A stretch of 64,000 bases of DNA from Brassica napus (GCF_020379485.1 NC_063452.1:8349065-8413064), one strand, 5' to 3'; numbered from the stretch's first letter, positions 1-15,145 are shown. Translations and numbers: made by a program. Notes: generated by a model not told the origin, from the sequence alone.

Positions 1-684
1 GAATCATGGACTTCTCATGGATGAGATAATTTCTTTCGAACATACCAAGATATTCCATGAAGTTTCCGAGAAGAAAACTAAGGGTAAAACTCATTGAGTC
101 TTTACATATGTCGAATCAATCGTTGTTGCTCTTGTCCTGATCTGCAACAGATCTTGCTTTGTGGGCTTTCACACTGACAAGTGTGGGTCAGCCCATTGAA
201 CGCAAGGAGAAACTAAAAAAAATTGAAGGCCGTGATAGTAAGTATATTATCAAAATTTAAAAAAAAATTTCAGGGATGTAGATTCGAAGTCACTATTTTT
301 GAACTATGCACACTTTGACTACCATTACGCTGTAGACAACTAATTGTCAAACTACAGCCGTTAAAACATATATATTATTTTGGGCCGGAAGCTGGAGCTT
401 CCAATACTTGCTATCAGGGCCGGTACTGTGTGGGATCTTGGAAGTGATAAGCCCATCATTGACCATAGACCCATTAGTTTCATCTCCTCAGTGCGTGTGA
501 CTCATAAATTACTATTCCCTGACTCCGAGAGACAGGGGAACGTAAACTTGACCGTTAAATGCGTTCTCTCTTTTTTTTTAAGTGTATTGTCTTTGTTTTT
601 GGCCACTAGAATTGAGGATGATTAAGGTTTGATGATATCTCCCTTTTAGAGAATGAGATTCCTCAAGTTATGGTAATCCATCTC
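1..684. other. intergenic, no confident gene
   Basis: No reading frame here looks like a real exon chain. The first ~230 bases in one forward frame weakly resemble the C-terminal tail of a plant LINE RNase H region, but the similarity is too weak to call. The rest is AT-rich. A short open frame at 380-625 has no recognisable domain. Confidence 0.4.
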
Positions 685-693
685 CCTCTTGTT
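685..693. repeat. 9-bp target-site duplication, left copy
   Basis: CCTCTTGTT at 685-693 is repeated exactly at 2144-2152, just outside the two ends of the foldback element. A 9-bp duplication is typical of Mutator-like insertions. Confidence 0.65.
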
Positions 694-2143
694 GGAAAAA
701 GTGCCAATTTCGACCCCCAACAATTTCAGTCAGTGCCAAATACCACCTCAACTCAATTATAATTTAAAAAACTATCCGAACTTCTTAAAACTTGCATAAA
801 TCTACATTGACTCTAATAGAAGTTAGTCAACCGTTAACAAGAAAAAACGACGTCGTTTTGATATACGAGGAAAAATGTCAATTTCGACCCCAACACTCTC
901 AGTCGTGCCAAATAGAACCCGAACAAATGTTCAGTGCCAAAAAACGACCTCAACTCAATTATAATTTAAGAAAAATTACCCAAACTTTTTTAAATGTGCA
1001 TAAATCTACATTGACTCTAAGTCTCTAACAGAAGTTAGTCAACCGTTAACAAGATAAGACGGCGTCGTTTTGATATATATATATTTTTAAAAAATATGTT
1101 CATTTCGGGACTCAAACCCGTGCCGGGATATCCTTTTATACTAAAGTAATTATTTGAAATATTATTACAAATTGAAATTCCCCATTATGTAAACTATTAT
1201 TCTTCTTCATCTTATCAAATTTAAAACTTTTGTGTTTGCTTATATATATTTTAGTTATTTTTTAATATGTCTAATATTTTGTACAAGATATCTTAGTGAA
1301 AGAAAGGTAAAATTAAAACTTTTGAACATTTTTGAACAAAATATCAAAATATATAATATTAACTTTGAAAAATAAAAAAAAATCCACTTAAGTTTAAAAA
1401 TTAAAAATAATTTATATAAGAAAATTTTATAAATAAATTCAAAGTTTTAAGTATATTTAAGATCGTATAATAATAAATATTTTATTATTTATATTTTAGT
1501 AAGATATAAGTTTATTACAGATATGATAAATAAAAAACATGTTAATGTATTTATATAAATCAGAAAAAATTGTCACCAAAATTTTAAATTGGATAAAATG
1601 AAGAATAGTAGTAGTTTATATAATTTCAAATTTGTAATAATATTTCAAAACTTACTTTTATCTAGTTGTTAGTGTGCCCCATTAAAAGGGTATCACAAGA
1701 CGGTTTGAGTTCTAGAATGAACATATTTTTTAAAAGATATATATCAAAACGACGTCATCTTATCTTGTTAACGGTTGACTAACTTTTGTTATAGTCAATG
1801 TAGATTTATGCACGTTTTAAGAAGTTCATGTAGTTTTTCTTAAATTATAATTAAGTTGATGACGGTTTTGGCACTGACCATTTGTTCAGGTCCTATTTGG
1901 CACGACTGAGAGTATTGGGGTCGACTTAAATTATATATCAAAACGACATCGTTTTATCTTGTTAACGATTGACTAACTTTTGTTAGAGTCAATGTACATT
2001 GAATCACGTTTTAAGAAGTTTGAGTAGTTTTTTTGAATTATAATTGAGTTGATGTTGTATTTAGCACTGATCAATTGTTCGGTCGTATTTGACACGACAT
2101 AAATTGTTGGGGTCGAAATCAGCACTTCCCCCCCCCCCCCCCC
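694..2143. mobile_element. foldback Mutator-like (MULE) non-autonomous element with very long TIRs
   Basis: The left arm (694 to about 1240) is found in inverted orientation at about 1570-2143, so the unit could fold into a long hairpin with a short AT-rich loop. Each arm holds two diverged ~190-bp direct copies of one module. The module contains a stretch ending in GACGTCGTTTTGATAT, seen near 848-864 and 1062-1078 and inverted near 1741-1756 and 1938-1954. The ends read GGAAAAAGTGCC on the left and the complement of GGAAGTGC on the right, the latter extended by a poly-C run. The element is flanked by a 9-bp duplication. No transposase is encoded. The long TIRs plus 9-bp duplication fit a MULE; the family name is inferred. 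Confidence 0.7.
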
Positions 2144-2145
2144 CC
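2127..2145 (+). repeat. poly-C tract at element end
   Basis: A run of about 18-19 C residues joins the right terminus of the foldback element to its target duplication. It could be replication slippage at the terminus or an assembly-length uncertainty. Confidence 0.8.
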
Positions 2146-2152
2146 TCTTGTT
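2144..2152. repeat. 9-bp target-site duplication, right copy
   Basis: Second copy of CCTCTTGTT, matching 685-693. Confidence 0.65.
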
Positions 2153-3018
2153 AGAATGTTAAATGGTGGGTGAACAAGAAACATAATATGGAATTCCTAC
2201 CTTTTCTGGATTTTTTTTATGGTTATTGGAGATAGCTTATTTCCCTCAACAAGGTCTATTAAATAAAGAACTCTGCTGATTTTAAAAATTAAAAAATCAC
2301 TAAGAAAATAGAAGCCGGTCAAAAACTCTTAGAGAAAAAGGAAAACGGCACATCGCCTATCATCTAGGGAGGAAGAGATTCATGCATTCGCATATCTGTC
2401 TAGACACATCGCCTATCGTCTAGGCAACCTTCCATCAAGGCCAAAAAGACCTAGTTATCTCTCATAAACGCTATGGCAACTTATCTCTCTTGTAATGAAC
2501 TATAATTACCTTGACCCCATATGCAGCTTTTATCCGGGTTTATGCAGCTAAAATCAGCATGTACTATCTCTATATTTTATTAATATTTATAAATATTTGA
2601 ATAATATTTGTTAAAATTATATCTAAAATCATATTTAAATTCTAGAGAACATATTTCGTATACACCAAATAGTACGATAAAAAGATATGAAAGTCAAATA
2701 TATAAAATTTAGCATTTATATACGGTAGAATCAACCATTTTCATATTTTATAGAATAAAATATCAAAGTCCCAATATTATTAATTATAGAATTTTCACTG
2801 TTAAGTGCAATAAATTTCGAAATGTAAATGATTATGTTCGACTTTCTCTTTAGAAATCATTCTATGGAAATAAATCTTTTATGTTTTTATATTTTTTCTT
2901 GAAATGTAATTAAACAAAACTAATTCAAAATATGGTCACTGCAAGAAGGAAAAATGTTTCAACATTTGTATATCCTCATCTCAGAGTTTACACAGGACAA
3001 AAGTATAGATCAGCAAAA
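2153..3018. other. intergenic, AT-rich; 3' flank of the kinase gene
   Basis: No gene recognised. A short imperfect direct repeat with the core CACATCGCCTATC occurs near 2349 and 2405. The last ~100 bases before 3019 are probably the 3' UTR of the minus-strand kinase gene. Confidence 0.5.
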
Positions 3019-5291
<2,273 letters not shown>

Positions 5292-6320
5292 GATTTTTCA
5301 GCGGGCAAAAGAAAAGCTTCAAAAGTATTTCTTTTGCTTATTGATTCATAGCAAAAAACTGATTTCTTATTTGTTTAGTTGTGATCCTTTGACTCTGAGG
5401 CTTGGTGTCTCTTTGATACCAATACAATTGTCTGATTTTATAGCATTAATAACATTGACCATCATATTCGTGCCAAAATAAATGACTTTCTATCTTTATT
5501 GTCTCCCTCAAGACCTTTATTTATTTCTTTTCTAGGGCTCAGTATACAGATAGCACTTTATAGAGAGGAAAATCAGCAAAATTGTAAGATATCATTTTTT
5601 TTTTTGTAAATACGCGATAAATTTATGGTAAATGTTTTAGAAAAAAATAGATTACATAAAATAAAATATTGTAATCTCACATGAACTTTTTTAAGTGCAC
5701 GAAAACCTCGCCCATTTTTGGGTAAGAAACTTGAATTTCTTTTGTATAAATTAAAATAAAAACTTCTACAATGTGGCTATATCATACCCTTTATTTTCTT
5801 ACCATTTTCTTTTCTAATTGTCATTAATGTATTTATGGGTCAACTCTGACCTACTTTGGCCGGAAATAATCAGATAGTTTCCATGTCTGAACTTTTTATT
5901 GTGGTGACAAGTAATATTAATTTATTATACATAGCCAAAATTTGCCTAGTCCAAATTCTTGTTTTGTTAAAAATACAATCGGTTTACTTTTTTGGGATTG
6001 ATAAATTTAATTTTTCATAATAATTTGACTCCAAAGTATTCAACGTTTTACATTTAAGATTTAACATCGAGTAATTATGATAATTAAATCACACTGCTAT
6101 TTTTTAACGCATGAAACCTTTTCATTAAAAATTTTCATGCATGGAACAATACGTTGTTCATGCATACATCCAGAAAATAAAGCAGATCCAACCCAGTATG
6201 ACTAATGTAAGAGATCACGTGTCCCAGATATTCACAAGTAATGGAGAAACCGTTAAGTTAGGATACTAATTCAACGAACGTACAATTGAGCTCTCACACC
6301 AAATCTGCTCAATTCAGGCA
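5292..6320. other. 5' flank/promoter of the SSP-like gene, otherwise empty
   Basis: AT-rich sequence between the kinase start at 5291 and the LINE remnant. I see no coding exon and no defined repeat. It should contain the promoter of the minus-strand kinase, but no element can be singled out by eye. Confidence 0.4.
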
Positions 6321-6700
6321 GATTGTAGAACAAGAGGAAGAAGGAATTTACAAAGCAGTGCTGTAAATTGCATATCCCTCCTAAGTTGAAAACTTTATGG
6401 TGGAAGAATGCGCATACTGGCTTATCAATTGCAGATGCGCTGGTTAAGAGAGGATGAACGGTATGGAAAAATGTCAATTATGTGGAGAAGTATCTGAAAC
6501 ATTTAATAGCATCATGTTTCATTGTCAAGTATCCAATTTACTTTGGAAATTGACACCATTGAAGACTCCACCAAGGCAACAACTTCAATCACAAACTTTG
6601 TGTCACAATCTTTTTGTATTGCTAGTAAGCTATTATGCTGTAAAGCCGATAAAGAGTATATTCTTAAGACCAAAATACTCTTAAACAACTTCGATCACAA
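6321..6700 (+). mobile_element. LINE remnant: reverse-transcriptase zinc-binding (zf-RVT) fragment
   Basis: In one forward frame the sequence reads IPPKLKTLWWKNAHTGLSIA up to a stop at about 6453. It continues in another frame as KCQLCGEVSETFNSIMFHC. Together these make the zf-RVT motif (W-K-x-A-H-x-G-L ... C-x2-C-G ... H-C) found at the end of plant L1-type LINE polyproteins. The frame change and short length mark it as dead. Confidence 0.7.
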
Positions 6701-8495
6701 ACTTTAATTGAGAGTCAATAGAGACCATGTTGATTTGTAAGTCACTGGTAAGCGTTTTCCACCCGCTTGTTGTAAAGCTTCTTGAAACCTTAGGGTGAAG
6801 GATTCTAGTGTTTGGCAGTGTCGTTCTTCGAAGCGCCATGATAGCAAATATTGAGTTTTAATTGAGAAATTAAATTTTGATGAAATCTTACACCATCTGA
6901 TGTAGTAATTAACCGTAGTAACCGATAATGGGTTGTGGATTAGATTTTTTAGTCTAAAAATTCTCAAACAAATCAACTGGTGTTGAGCTTGTTGAGAAAG
7001 ATATATATAGCCTAAAGCAAGAGTAAAAGAGCATTATACCCCCCCCCCCCCCCCCCACCCCCCCCCCCCCAAAAAAAAAAAAAGAGTTAAAGAGCAAATG
7101 ATTATTTGATTTAATAATAAATAAAAGAGCCCTCGCAAGCTATGGGATAGTTCTTATGTTATGTATATCTAAAATAATCATAATGTAAAAGGAAACCTCA
7201 CTATCTTGTGTTTATCACGTAAAGGGAAAATACAAACTACTAAAAAGAAATAAGAAAACCAAAGCCAAACTAAAATTGGAACATTGACCACGCTGCATCA
7301 GGTTTGTAGAAGAAGCTTTGTTTTTTCATAAGATTAGAGAGGTTGAGAGTTTTAGGGAGACGAGATAAGCTTTATGAACTCATGTTTTTATTTCTTTAAT
7401 CTAATTATGATTCATCCTTGAATTGTGTTTATGCTTTTATATGTATGAGTAGATTCATTGTTAGGTTGTAGGGTTTCAATGGAATTGAAAAGAATAAATT
7501 TAAGACTGTTTAATTAGAGAATTTTTTTATTAGGGTTCATCACATGCATTTCTTTTAATTTTTGGCCTTGATTGATCATGTTGTTCATGATCTTTGATTA
7601 ATTAAATGCCACGAGGGTGATTTGATTTCTTGACTGGATTTAGTTTTGTAAATTGTTGATTGAATAACACAAGATTTCAAATGCTTTTAAATTTTACGTA
7701 ACTCTCATGTTCATAACACATGATTTGAAATGGTACTTAGAAATCATTACTTGAATAACGGAAAATTTTAATAAAAATCCAAAATCTCCTAAAAGTTCAA
7801 GTCCAACACACCCCCTAAATAATTTCTCCCCCAGTTAAAGAGTAAAAATAATCAAAAAAAAAAAAGAATTTGACATCGACCAAGAATAATCAAATTTTCT
7901 ATGCATTTTAAGCTCAAAGAATATTGTCTCCCTAAAGTGTTTCTTTGTGTAAACAATATTAATAAAGTTTATTTTGATTCCAACGATGTTCTAATGAAGT
8001 TTAGTTTTGGTTAAACTTTGAACCGGGTACGGTTGACTGGAAGGAATCAAGCCGAAAAAAACTAGTCTTTTTGTTGCACGATTCGGTTCGGTTAAGTGAT
8101 TATCCTCGATATTAATCCTATGCTGCATCAAAGCCTCTTTGGAATCTCTTAAAGATGAACACATCACAACGAAAATCTATAGGGTAACGTAAATGTAGCC
8201 ATTCCAAGCTCCCAAACCAGCTCTTACAGAGAGGTATTCGTTGCAACAACTCAAATAAAAATCTGAAAGATAAAACGACGAAGACCCAAAATATATTAAA
8301 AAAGGTTTTGGGGGGGGAGATGATGGATGAAGAGAAAGAAGATGACCACCAATACCGTATCGATGCGGCTTTTCTATCCACAAGTTTCAGGTATCCTATC
8401 ATAAAGTATAAAATTATAAGTATTCCAAAAATATCATCATTACTGAAACATAATATTCAAAGATGATGAATCATCAGTACACGAACCTGCTGCTG
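6701..8495. other. intergenic, repeat-rich, with poly-C/poly-A tract
   Basis: A C-rich run at 7039-7070 (interrupted by one A) passes into poly-A at 7071-7083. The remainder is AT-rich without a supportable gene. The last ~100 bases before 8496 probably belong to the 3' UTR of the DSK2 gene. Confidence 0.5.
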
Positions 8496-11257
8496 CTACT
8501 GGCCAATACTTCCCAAGAGCCGTTCTACAGCAGCGTTAACGTTTCCATTGGTTGCAAGCAAAGCCCTTATGTTCTCTGCTCTGTCATAGAATCCCATTTC
8601 TTGTAGCTGCTGCAATTGAGTCGCAAAACGTTCCTCAGGAGGAACTGGAATCAAAAAAGAAACTTGTTTCAGTGGAACCATCTCGTAAAATGCACAAGAA
8701 TAAGAAGAGGGTATAAAAATCTAACCACTGGGTTGGTTTGTGCCACTAAGGCCACCAGCACCAAGACTGCCAAACAGATTCATCAATAAATCCATCCCTC
8801 CGTTATTTCCTGCTCCTATAAACATTGCGATCGTAATGATTTACTCAATAAGTTACATGTGAATTATATATATATATAAGGAAGCAAAGAGTACAAAAAG
8901 GCGACTATAAGAAAAGCAACTAAAACCTTTAATGTAATTCAGATACATATAATAATTTTACGAGTGTTGAAAAAAATAATAATAATTTTACGAGTACCTG
9001 CGGCGGCAGCACCAGTTTGCCCTGGTTCCCTACAGAGAAGATGGATTAGATTAGGAACATGAATAGGGATTGATGGAAATGAATAGAAAAGGAGAGATAT
9101 CAACACCCTGCTAGCTTAACAATTAAAATGCTTCACAGCCCTTAATAAAAGTTATCTACGATCCGATACAAGAGTTGCTGCGTTACTCATCATGATTGAA
9201 TCCATATATTGCTTAAGATGAAGATCATTCACCACCAATATAATTATTCGTTTAGCTAGTTATACCATTGTCTAAACACAACATAGCACAAAAATACAAG
9301 TAAGATATATAAAGGATATCCACACTTACTGGCTGGTCGTATTTCTATTCTGGGAGGAAAGTAATTGCTGTAGAGACATCATTTGCTAAAGAACAAAAAG
9401 ATACAATCCATGGCATTAGGTTAAAGAAACTTCGCATTTGGTTATAGCTTAGAGATACAGAGAGATGTTTCTTTGGAGAGAGACCACATGTTCAAAATTC
9501 ACATGCATAACGAAAACATTGGAGGCCCAACTGACCTGCATCATCTCCGGGGAGCTAAATTGACGGAGGAGATCTGGGTTCTGCATCATTTCCCTCAATT
9601 GAGGATGCGAATCAAGCATACTTCGGAGCTGTGGGTTGAGATTGATAAGCTGGAACCAAGGGGAAGGAAACATTGAAGACATGTTCACAATACCAACATC
9701 GTCTTAAGCATAGGTTAGCCTAGGTGTTACCTGGTTCACGTATTGTGGATTGGAAAGCATGCTTTGCATCATCTGGGACATGGCTGGATTTTGCAACATC
9801 TGGTTCAACTGAGAAGCATCTGGAATGGCACCAAGAGGTGAATCCGCTCCATGCATACCAAGGCCCCCAAGTCCACCAAGTCCTCCTAAACCACCTAGAC
9901 CACCAAGTCCAGGGCTTCTCGCATCCCCACCAGAATTTGGCCTTCCTGGGGCATTTGTCTGGCCTGTACAGTATCCCACAATATGTTCAAAGTGTTTAGA
10001 TACAGCCCAAGAAACTTACTCATAACAACAAATAGTGAGAACTATACGAACTAACTCAGCTGTTTATTATACACAATATTGCTCATGAACCACTGTGGTA
10101 AACATAAACGTCCATTTCTTATAACCAAGTCACTCTTACTGTTATCAAAAGACGAGTAATCACACGGGGCAATGAGAATGCAGTTTCTTACCAGCCGTAG
10201 CACCCCAAGGATTAGGAAGTGGGTTTGCATTCGGAATACCATTTCCTGTCCCCGTTTCAGCATTAGTAGAACCATCGCTACCTTGTGTAGTAGTAGTAGT
10301 AGTAGTAACCCCCTGGTTCCCAAGGAGAGCAGCAAAAGGATTAGAAGCCGCATTGCTCCCAGCGTTCCCGGACATAGTAGTAGCATTCATGAGCGGCTCC
10401 TGAACATTCTCATACATACGCCTCAGATGGTTAAACCCCTCAGGCATAGACTCAATATTACTCATTGCCCTATCGGTATTCCGCATCATCTCACGCATCA
10501 GCTCCGGGTTCCTCGCAGCTTCCAAAGTCTGCCTGAGGATGCTCGGGTCGTTAAGCACGTGGCCAAGCTCAGGGTTGCGGTCAACAAGGTCACGCATCTG
10601 AGGGTTGCTCATGATAATACTCCTCATGAACTCGGGGTTGTTCATAAGATTCTGGATGGCTGGGGAGTTCATCATGTCTCTAACCATGTTAGGGTTTTGA
10701 GCTAGCTGCTGCTGAGCCTGCTCAAGATCCGGTGGTGCTCCGAATAAGCTCCCACCGCCCAAAGGGTTGAATCCAAGCCCAGGGAACAAAGATTCTCCAA
10801 GATTCGACGTATTATCTTGAGTAACAGTAGCAGAAGGAGGCGGTGGTGGTGGTGCTGAAGATGGCGCAAAGCCACGGACCATATGAACCGTGTGATCACC
10901 CTGCAAACCTATACACATACGATTTCAAATCAATTTAATCCACAGAGCAATCCAAATCTACAAAACGACGACGAATCAGGAAGAAGAAGATGAAAGAGAG
11001 GCCCCACCGTAGCTGAGAAGAGTCTGATCGTCCTTGAGGATGCGACCTTTGTAAATCAACCGCTGCTGATTCGCTGGGACGTCGCTGTTCTGCGCCACCA
11101 GCTCTTTGAAGGCTTCCACCGTCGAATCGAGGCTCGTGCTCACGCTGAATTTGGATCCGTTCGAGCATCTGACGTTGACGGCCACCAGAGCTCCTCCTTC
11201 TCCTTCGCCAACATCACCAGCAGTCAGCGGCTTATTCGAATCTCCTTCTCCACCCAT
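8496..11257 (-). CDS. DSK2: Ubiquitin receptor DSK2 (UBL-STI1-UBA shuttle protein)
   Basis: Eight exons join in frame: 11257-11008, 10908-10192, 9963-9731, 9649-9536, 9385-9330, 9029-8998, 8815-8726 and 8644-8496, giving 546 aa, close to the ~540 aa of Arabidopsis DSK2a/b. The N-terminal ubiquitin-like domain (about residues 25-90) includes [18 protein letters not shown]. The middle contains STI1/NP-rich repeats ([38 protein letters not shown]) and a Gly-Leu tract of repeated GLGG. The C-terminal UBA domain reads [20 protein letters not shown] and ends LLGSIGQ. Ubiquilin/DSK2 proteins carry ubiquitylated clients to the proteasome and, in plants, to autophagy. A GTA repeat near 10286-10306 encodes a poly-Thr run. 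Arabidopsis has two tandem copies (At2g17190/At2g17200, from memory); only one is seen here. Confidence 0.95.
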
Positions 11258-12500
11258 TCTTAGCTTTTGGATCCTCCGCGAAATCGATCGAGAGGCCTAA
11301 ACCCTAGGATTAAAAAAAAAGGGATTCAACGAAGACGAGGAGATGAGAAAGTTGTTAAAGTTGGCTTATGGTAGATTTCTTGAGGAAAGGGATATGTTTT
11401 TTTTCTTTTCTAAAGGTCGAATAACAAATGAGAGAGACGAGAGAATTGTAGACAATGACTTATTGTCGCTCTGAACGGTTCATGGTACTTCGATTCCGAT
11501 TTCGGTTCCAGTTTTGGTTTAGTTTTATAAAAATTTTATGTTAATGATATATATTTAAATTTATAACATTTATGAATTTTAATTTATATAATCAGATATC
11601 GGATTTACTAAAGCATAAAAAATAACTTTAGTATTCTTGTTTTTAATAGAATGATTTCCTATTTTATTTAACTACTAAAATTATAAAAAAAAAATTGTGA
11701 TACTTTTAAAATATAAGCTAAAATAATATTATTAATAAATAATATTTTTATAAAAATATTTTTACAGAAATAATTATATTTCAATTTGACAAAACTGTAA
11801 AAGTCAAAACAATTTTGATTTAAAGCAAAATAACAAATTATTTAAATTAAAGTTTAATTGTTATATCATGTCGATAAATCATTTATATATATCATCAGTT
11901 GCATTATATATTTATACATAACTATACTATAAAATCAAATATTACAATATTTTTAGTTAATCAGTATTTCTAGTTTATTTGGTTTAATCAATTTATATAT
12001 GAACTCTACTTATATACTATATTTCCAAAAATTAATATACAGTTTAAGTTTGATTTTGATTGGTTCGGTTTTATTAAATTGAACATTTTTAAATTCTAAT
12101 GAGAACCGAAAGACTTGGGCTTCAGAACTGGTGTGTCGGATATGTTCAATTGGTCGGGTCGAGTCGGATGGTTCTTGAGTAATTTTGCAATGAAGGTTTG
12201 TTGTGATCCTCAACCATAGATTTAAGGGCCATGATACATTTTTAATCAGTTACAATCTAATAATGTCTTTTCATACCTTTGGTAGTGTACAACGGTACGT
12301 TTTGTTTTTGTCTTTTGGTTTTGAGCAATTATACAAATACACAACAAACACAACACATTTACTACTTACAACATATGCTTTGTCTTGTCTTTTGGTTACA
12401 TGTAGTATTACACGCGCAAATGGTTTTTGTAATCATCTTTTAACCCAATACAAAACCAGAGAGAGAGGAAAAAAAAGAATCTCGCGAGTTCAAAACAACA
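11258..12500. other. intergenic: DSK2 promoter side and KIN3-like 3' flank
   Basis: A 5' UTR-like stretch lies near 11258-11400. About 600 bases of very AT-rich DNA follow, then the 3' flank of the minus-strand kinase ending at 12501. No gene or defined transposon is recognised. Confidence 0.5.
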
Positions 12501-14393
12501 CTAGTGAGCTCGAGCCACGGTTTGCCTCGGTTGAAAAGAAGTCAGATGTTCTCTGCGGTAATGGCTTTGTTGGTGACCTACACTTGGGGAATCTCTAGCG
12601 GTCCTTCGTTCCAACGGTTTCTCATTGGCAGCTACTACGAGTTCGAGCGATTCCACCACTTCTTTCATCGATGGACGGTTCTTTTGTTCCGGTTCAAGGC
12701 ATTTCAGAGCCAGTTGAGCCACTCGGAAAGCAGATTTGAAAGGGTACTTTCCTTCTAGACGAGGGTCCATTATTCTCCTCAGCTTTCTTCTTTCAGACAG
12801 ATGAGGCTTGATCCAGTCAGTTAGATTCTGTTGTCCCGTAGGACGGAGAGGATCAACCGCACGTAAACCAGTCAAGATCTCAGCTAAAACGACACCAAAC
12901 CCGTAGTTATCGCTCTTTACATACAAATGACCTGGTCCATAACCAACCAACATGTTCAAAGTTTGTCCACCAAAACCAAAAAAAAAAATATATCAATTAG
13001 AAACTGGTACCTGTAGCAACATACTCTGGAGCTGCATAACCTTGTGTACCCATTACTCGTGTTGTGATGTGAGATTGACTCGCCGAAGGACCTAACTTGG
13101 CCAATCCAAAATCTGACAGCTTGGCGTTATATGACTGCAACATGATCAAACACGTTGAACTCACTCCACACTTTTATTATCAAAATCCATATTTCTTTAC
13201 TTACAGCATCAAGTAGAATGTTTGAAGCTTTGAAGTCTCTATAGATTACTTGCTTCTCTGAAGCGTGTAGAAACGCTAAGCCTTTAGCTGCTCCTATTGC
13301 GATCTTAAGCCTTATCTCCCATGAGAGCGGCTGAACAACAGAACCCTCTGGAAGAAACAGAAGCAGATGATAAAGCAATTACAGATCATGTTAAAATATG
13401 AGTAAGAAAAAAAAAAAGATGGGTTATTACTTCTGAAGAGATGATTCTCTAAGCTTCCTTTCTGCATATACTCATACACTAGAAGCAAGTCGTCGCCTTC
13501 CAAGCAATACCCCAACAGCTTCACGAGGTTCGGATGAGAAATCCTCCCAAGAAAATTCACCTCACACTACACAGAAACAAAGACACAATCTATTGTATGA
13601 GTGACCGCTGGGACGAAACTAATATTACATGTTATGTCGTGGTTACCTCCTCGTATTTAAAAAAAATAAAAAAATCTATCAAGTAAACAAACAAAACTAC
13701 TTATTGCATATCATTGTTACAATTGAACTCTACTCACTTGCCATTCCTCAAATCCTTGGAAGCTTTCAGAGTTGAGTTTCTTGACGGCAATCACGGTACC
13801 AGTGCTGCTGTGACTCCCGGGGCCTTTCTCTTCAAGCCAGCCTTTGAAGACTTTCCCAAACCCTCCCTCTCCGAGAACATTCTCAGACTTGAAGTTCCTC
13901 GTTGAAGCTCTAAGCTCTGCGAGGCTGAATATCCTCAAGTTCGGATTGGGAAGTATCTGACCTTCAGGGTAAGCATCTTCTCCACTTGCAGCAGAGAACC
14001 CACTAAAGTTAGATATGGTACTTCTTGATGTTCCCGTAGTCGTTGACTTAAACGGACCTGTTGCAATTATTTAGAACCATTCCAAAACAGAGTCAAGCCC
14101 AAATTCAACAACAACAAGAGAACGCAATTTTGGTAATAAAAGGAGGCAAAAATCTGTAAAACCCATATGAGAAAACAAGAAAAGAAGAGTTTAAATCAAA
14201 TTAACAAAATGTTCCATCGTTTGACAAAAGGTTCCATACAAGGGATGTAAGACAGGAGTAACTCCAAAGATAGGCAGAGAAAGTGAGAGGACGAACCTGA
14301 ACTGATATTACCAGTAGAGGCAGGTGTTGTTGTTGTTGTTGTTGTTGTTGTTGAAGGAGATCTAGATGGAGAAGAAGACCAGCAAAGCCCCAT
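12501..14393 (-). CDS. KIN3: Receptor-like cytoplasmic kinase, subfamily VII (PBL/KIN3-like)
   Basis: Six exons join in frame: 14393-14297, 14057-13738, 13566-13431, 13347-13205, 13134-13011 and 12931-12501, giving 416 aa. The start MGLC suggests myristoylation plus palmitoylation at the plasma membrane. A nine-Thr run (residues 15-23, from an AAC repeat) follows. The kinase domain has the P-loop [11 protein letters not shown] (about 95-105), VAVK-type lysine in VIAVKKLN (about 124), catalytic loop [20 protein letters not shown], and the activation loop ending in [10 protein letters not shown]. All catalytic residues are present, so it should be active. Subfamily VII kinases relay signals from cell-surface receptors. 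By position and sequence it matches At2g17220 (recalled as KIN3/PBL type). The start at 14393 is the first ATG that gives the MGLC motif. The protein ends with a basic Pro/Gln-rich tail. Confidence 0.9.
14331..14352 (+). repeat. GTT/AAC trinucleotide microsatellite in the kinase first exon
   Basis: Tandem GTT units on the plus strand encode poly-Thr in the kinase N-terminus and may be length-polymorphic. Confidence 0.85.
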
Positions 14394-14639
14394 ACCGACA
14401 AACAAAATTAAAAGCCAAACACACTTTTCAACCTATTTTTCAAGTTTATGTATATACAATCATACACTTTACAGAAAGTCAATGAGAAGGAAAAAAATGG
14501 CGTGTGAATGTAAAACAGAGTGCTTTACAAGAAAAGACAGAGCAAGCAAGGATAGGAATTGGGCAAGACCGTTTGAAATTGGGTGTGAATGACTTGACAA
14601 AAAAAAGAATTAAAAGATAACTTTTCTTTTTTCTCTTCT
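14394..14639. promoter_or_regulatory. upstream region of the KIN3-like kinase
   Basis: Sequence upstream of the minus-strand start codon. It should hold the 5' UTR and core promoter. No specific motif is assigned. Confidence 0.35.
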
Positions 14640-15145
14640 AACTTCTCTGACTAAATTATTTAACGGCAAATCTCCAAAATAACACATTTCTAAGTTTATG
14701 TAACAAAATAGTCCTCGGAAACTAAATTGACCAAAATAGCATTTTGTTTTTTGAAAAATTTAATTTTTTTTTATTTTTCAAAATTTAAAATCTTATCCCA
14801 AAACTCCACTCCCCAACTCTAAACCCTAAACCCTAAATCCTAAACCCTAAACCTTAAATCCTAAACCCCATCCCTTAACTCTAAACCCTAAACCCTAAAT
14901 CCCACCTTTAAACTTTAAACCCTAAACCTTAAATCCTAAACTCTAAACTCTAAACCCTAACCCTCAACCCTAAATTCTAAATTCTAAACCCCACCCCTTA
15001 ACTCTAAACCTTAATGTTTAAATTAATTTACTATTGGAATATAAGTGTATATTTATCTCTTTTGATAAAACATTAAAAGTTATTTTGGTCATTTTTATTT
15101 TTAGAAGCTATATTTACTAGGAAAACTTTTTTAGTGCTAGTCATT
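14640..15145. mobile_element. AT-rich repeat element with degenerate telomere-like core
   Basis: A ~190-bp core (about 14817-15010) of degenerate CTAAACCCTAAA-type units is embedded in AT-rich arms. The arms contain AAAATAGTCC... on the left and TTATTTTGGTCATTTT on the right, suggesting loose terminal inversion. A related copy in the opposite orientation lies at about 45470-45760, so this is a dispersed repeat and not a true telomere. Confidence 0.5.

Noticed and set aside
7039..7083. Poly-C/poly-A tract as a functional structure
   Set aside because: Long C homopolymers here and at 2127-2145 may be slippage products or assembly artefacts; there is no context for function.
10172..10705. Long plus-strand open frame over the DSK2 gene
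   Set aside because: It is antisense to a well-supported DSK2 exon and has no domain; composition follows from the repeats on the other strand.
14817..15010. Interstitial telomere made of CTAAACC repeats
   Set aside because: The units are too degenerate for a relocated telomere, and a similar tract occurs inverted at 45.5 kb within the same kind of AT-rich arms, so it is a dispersed repeat.
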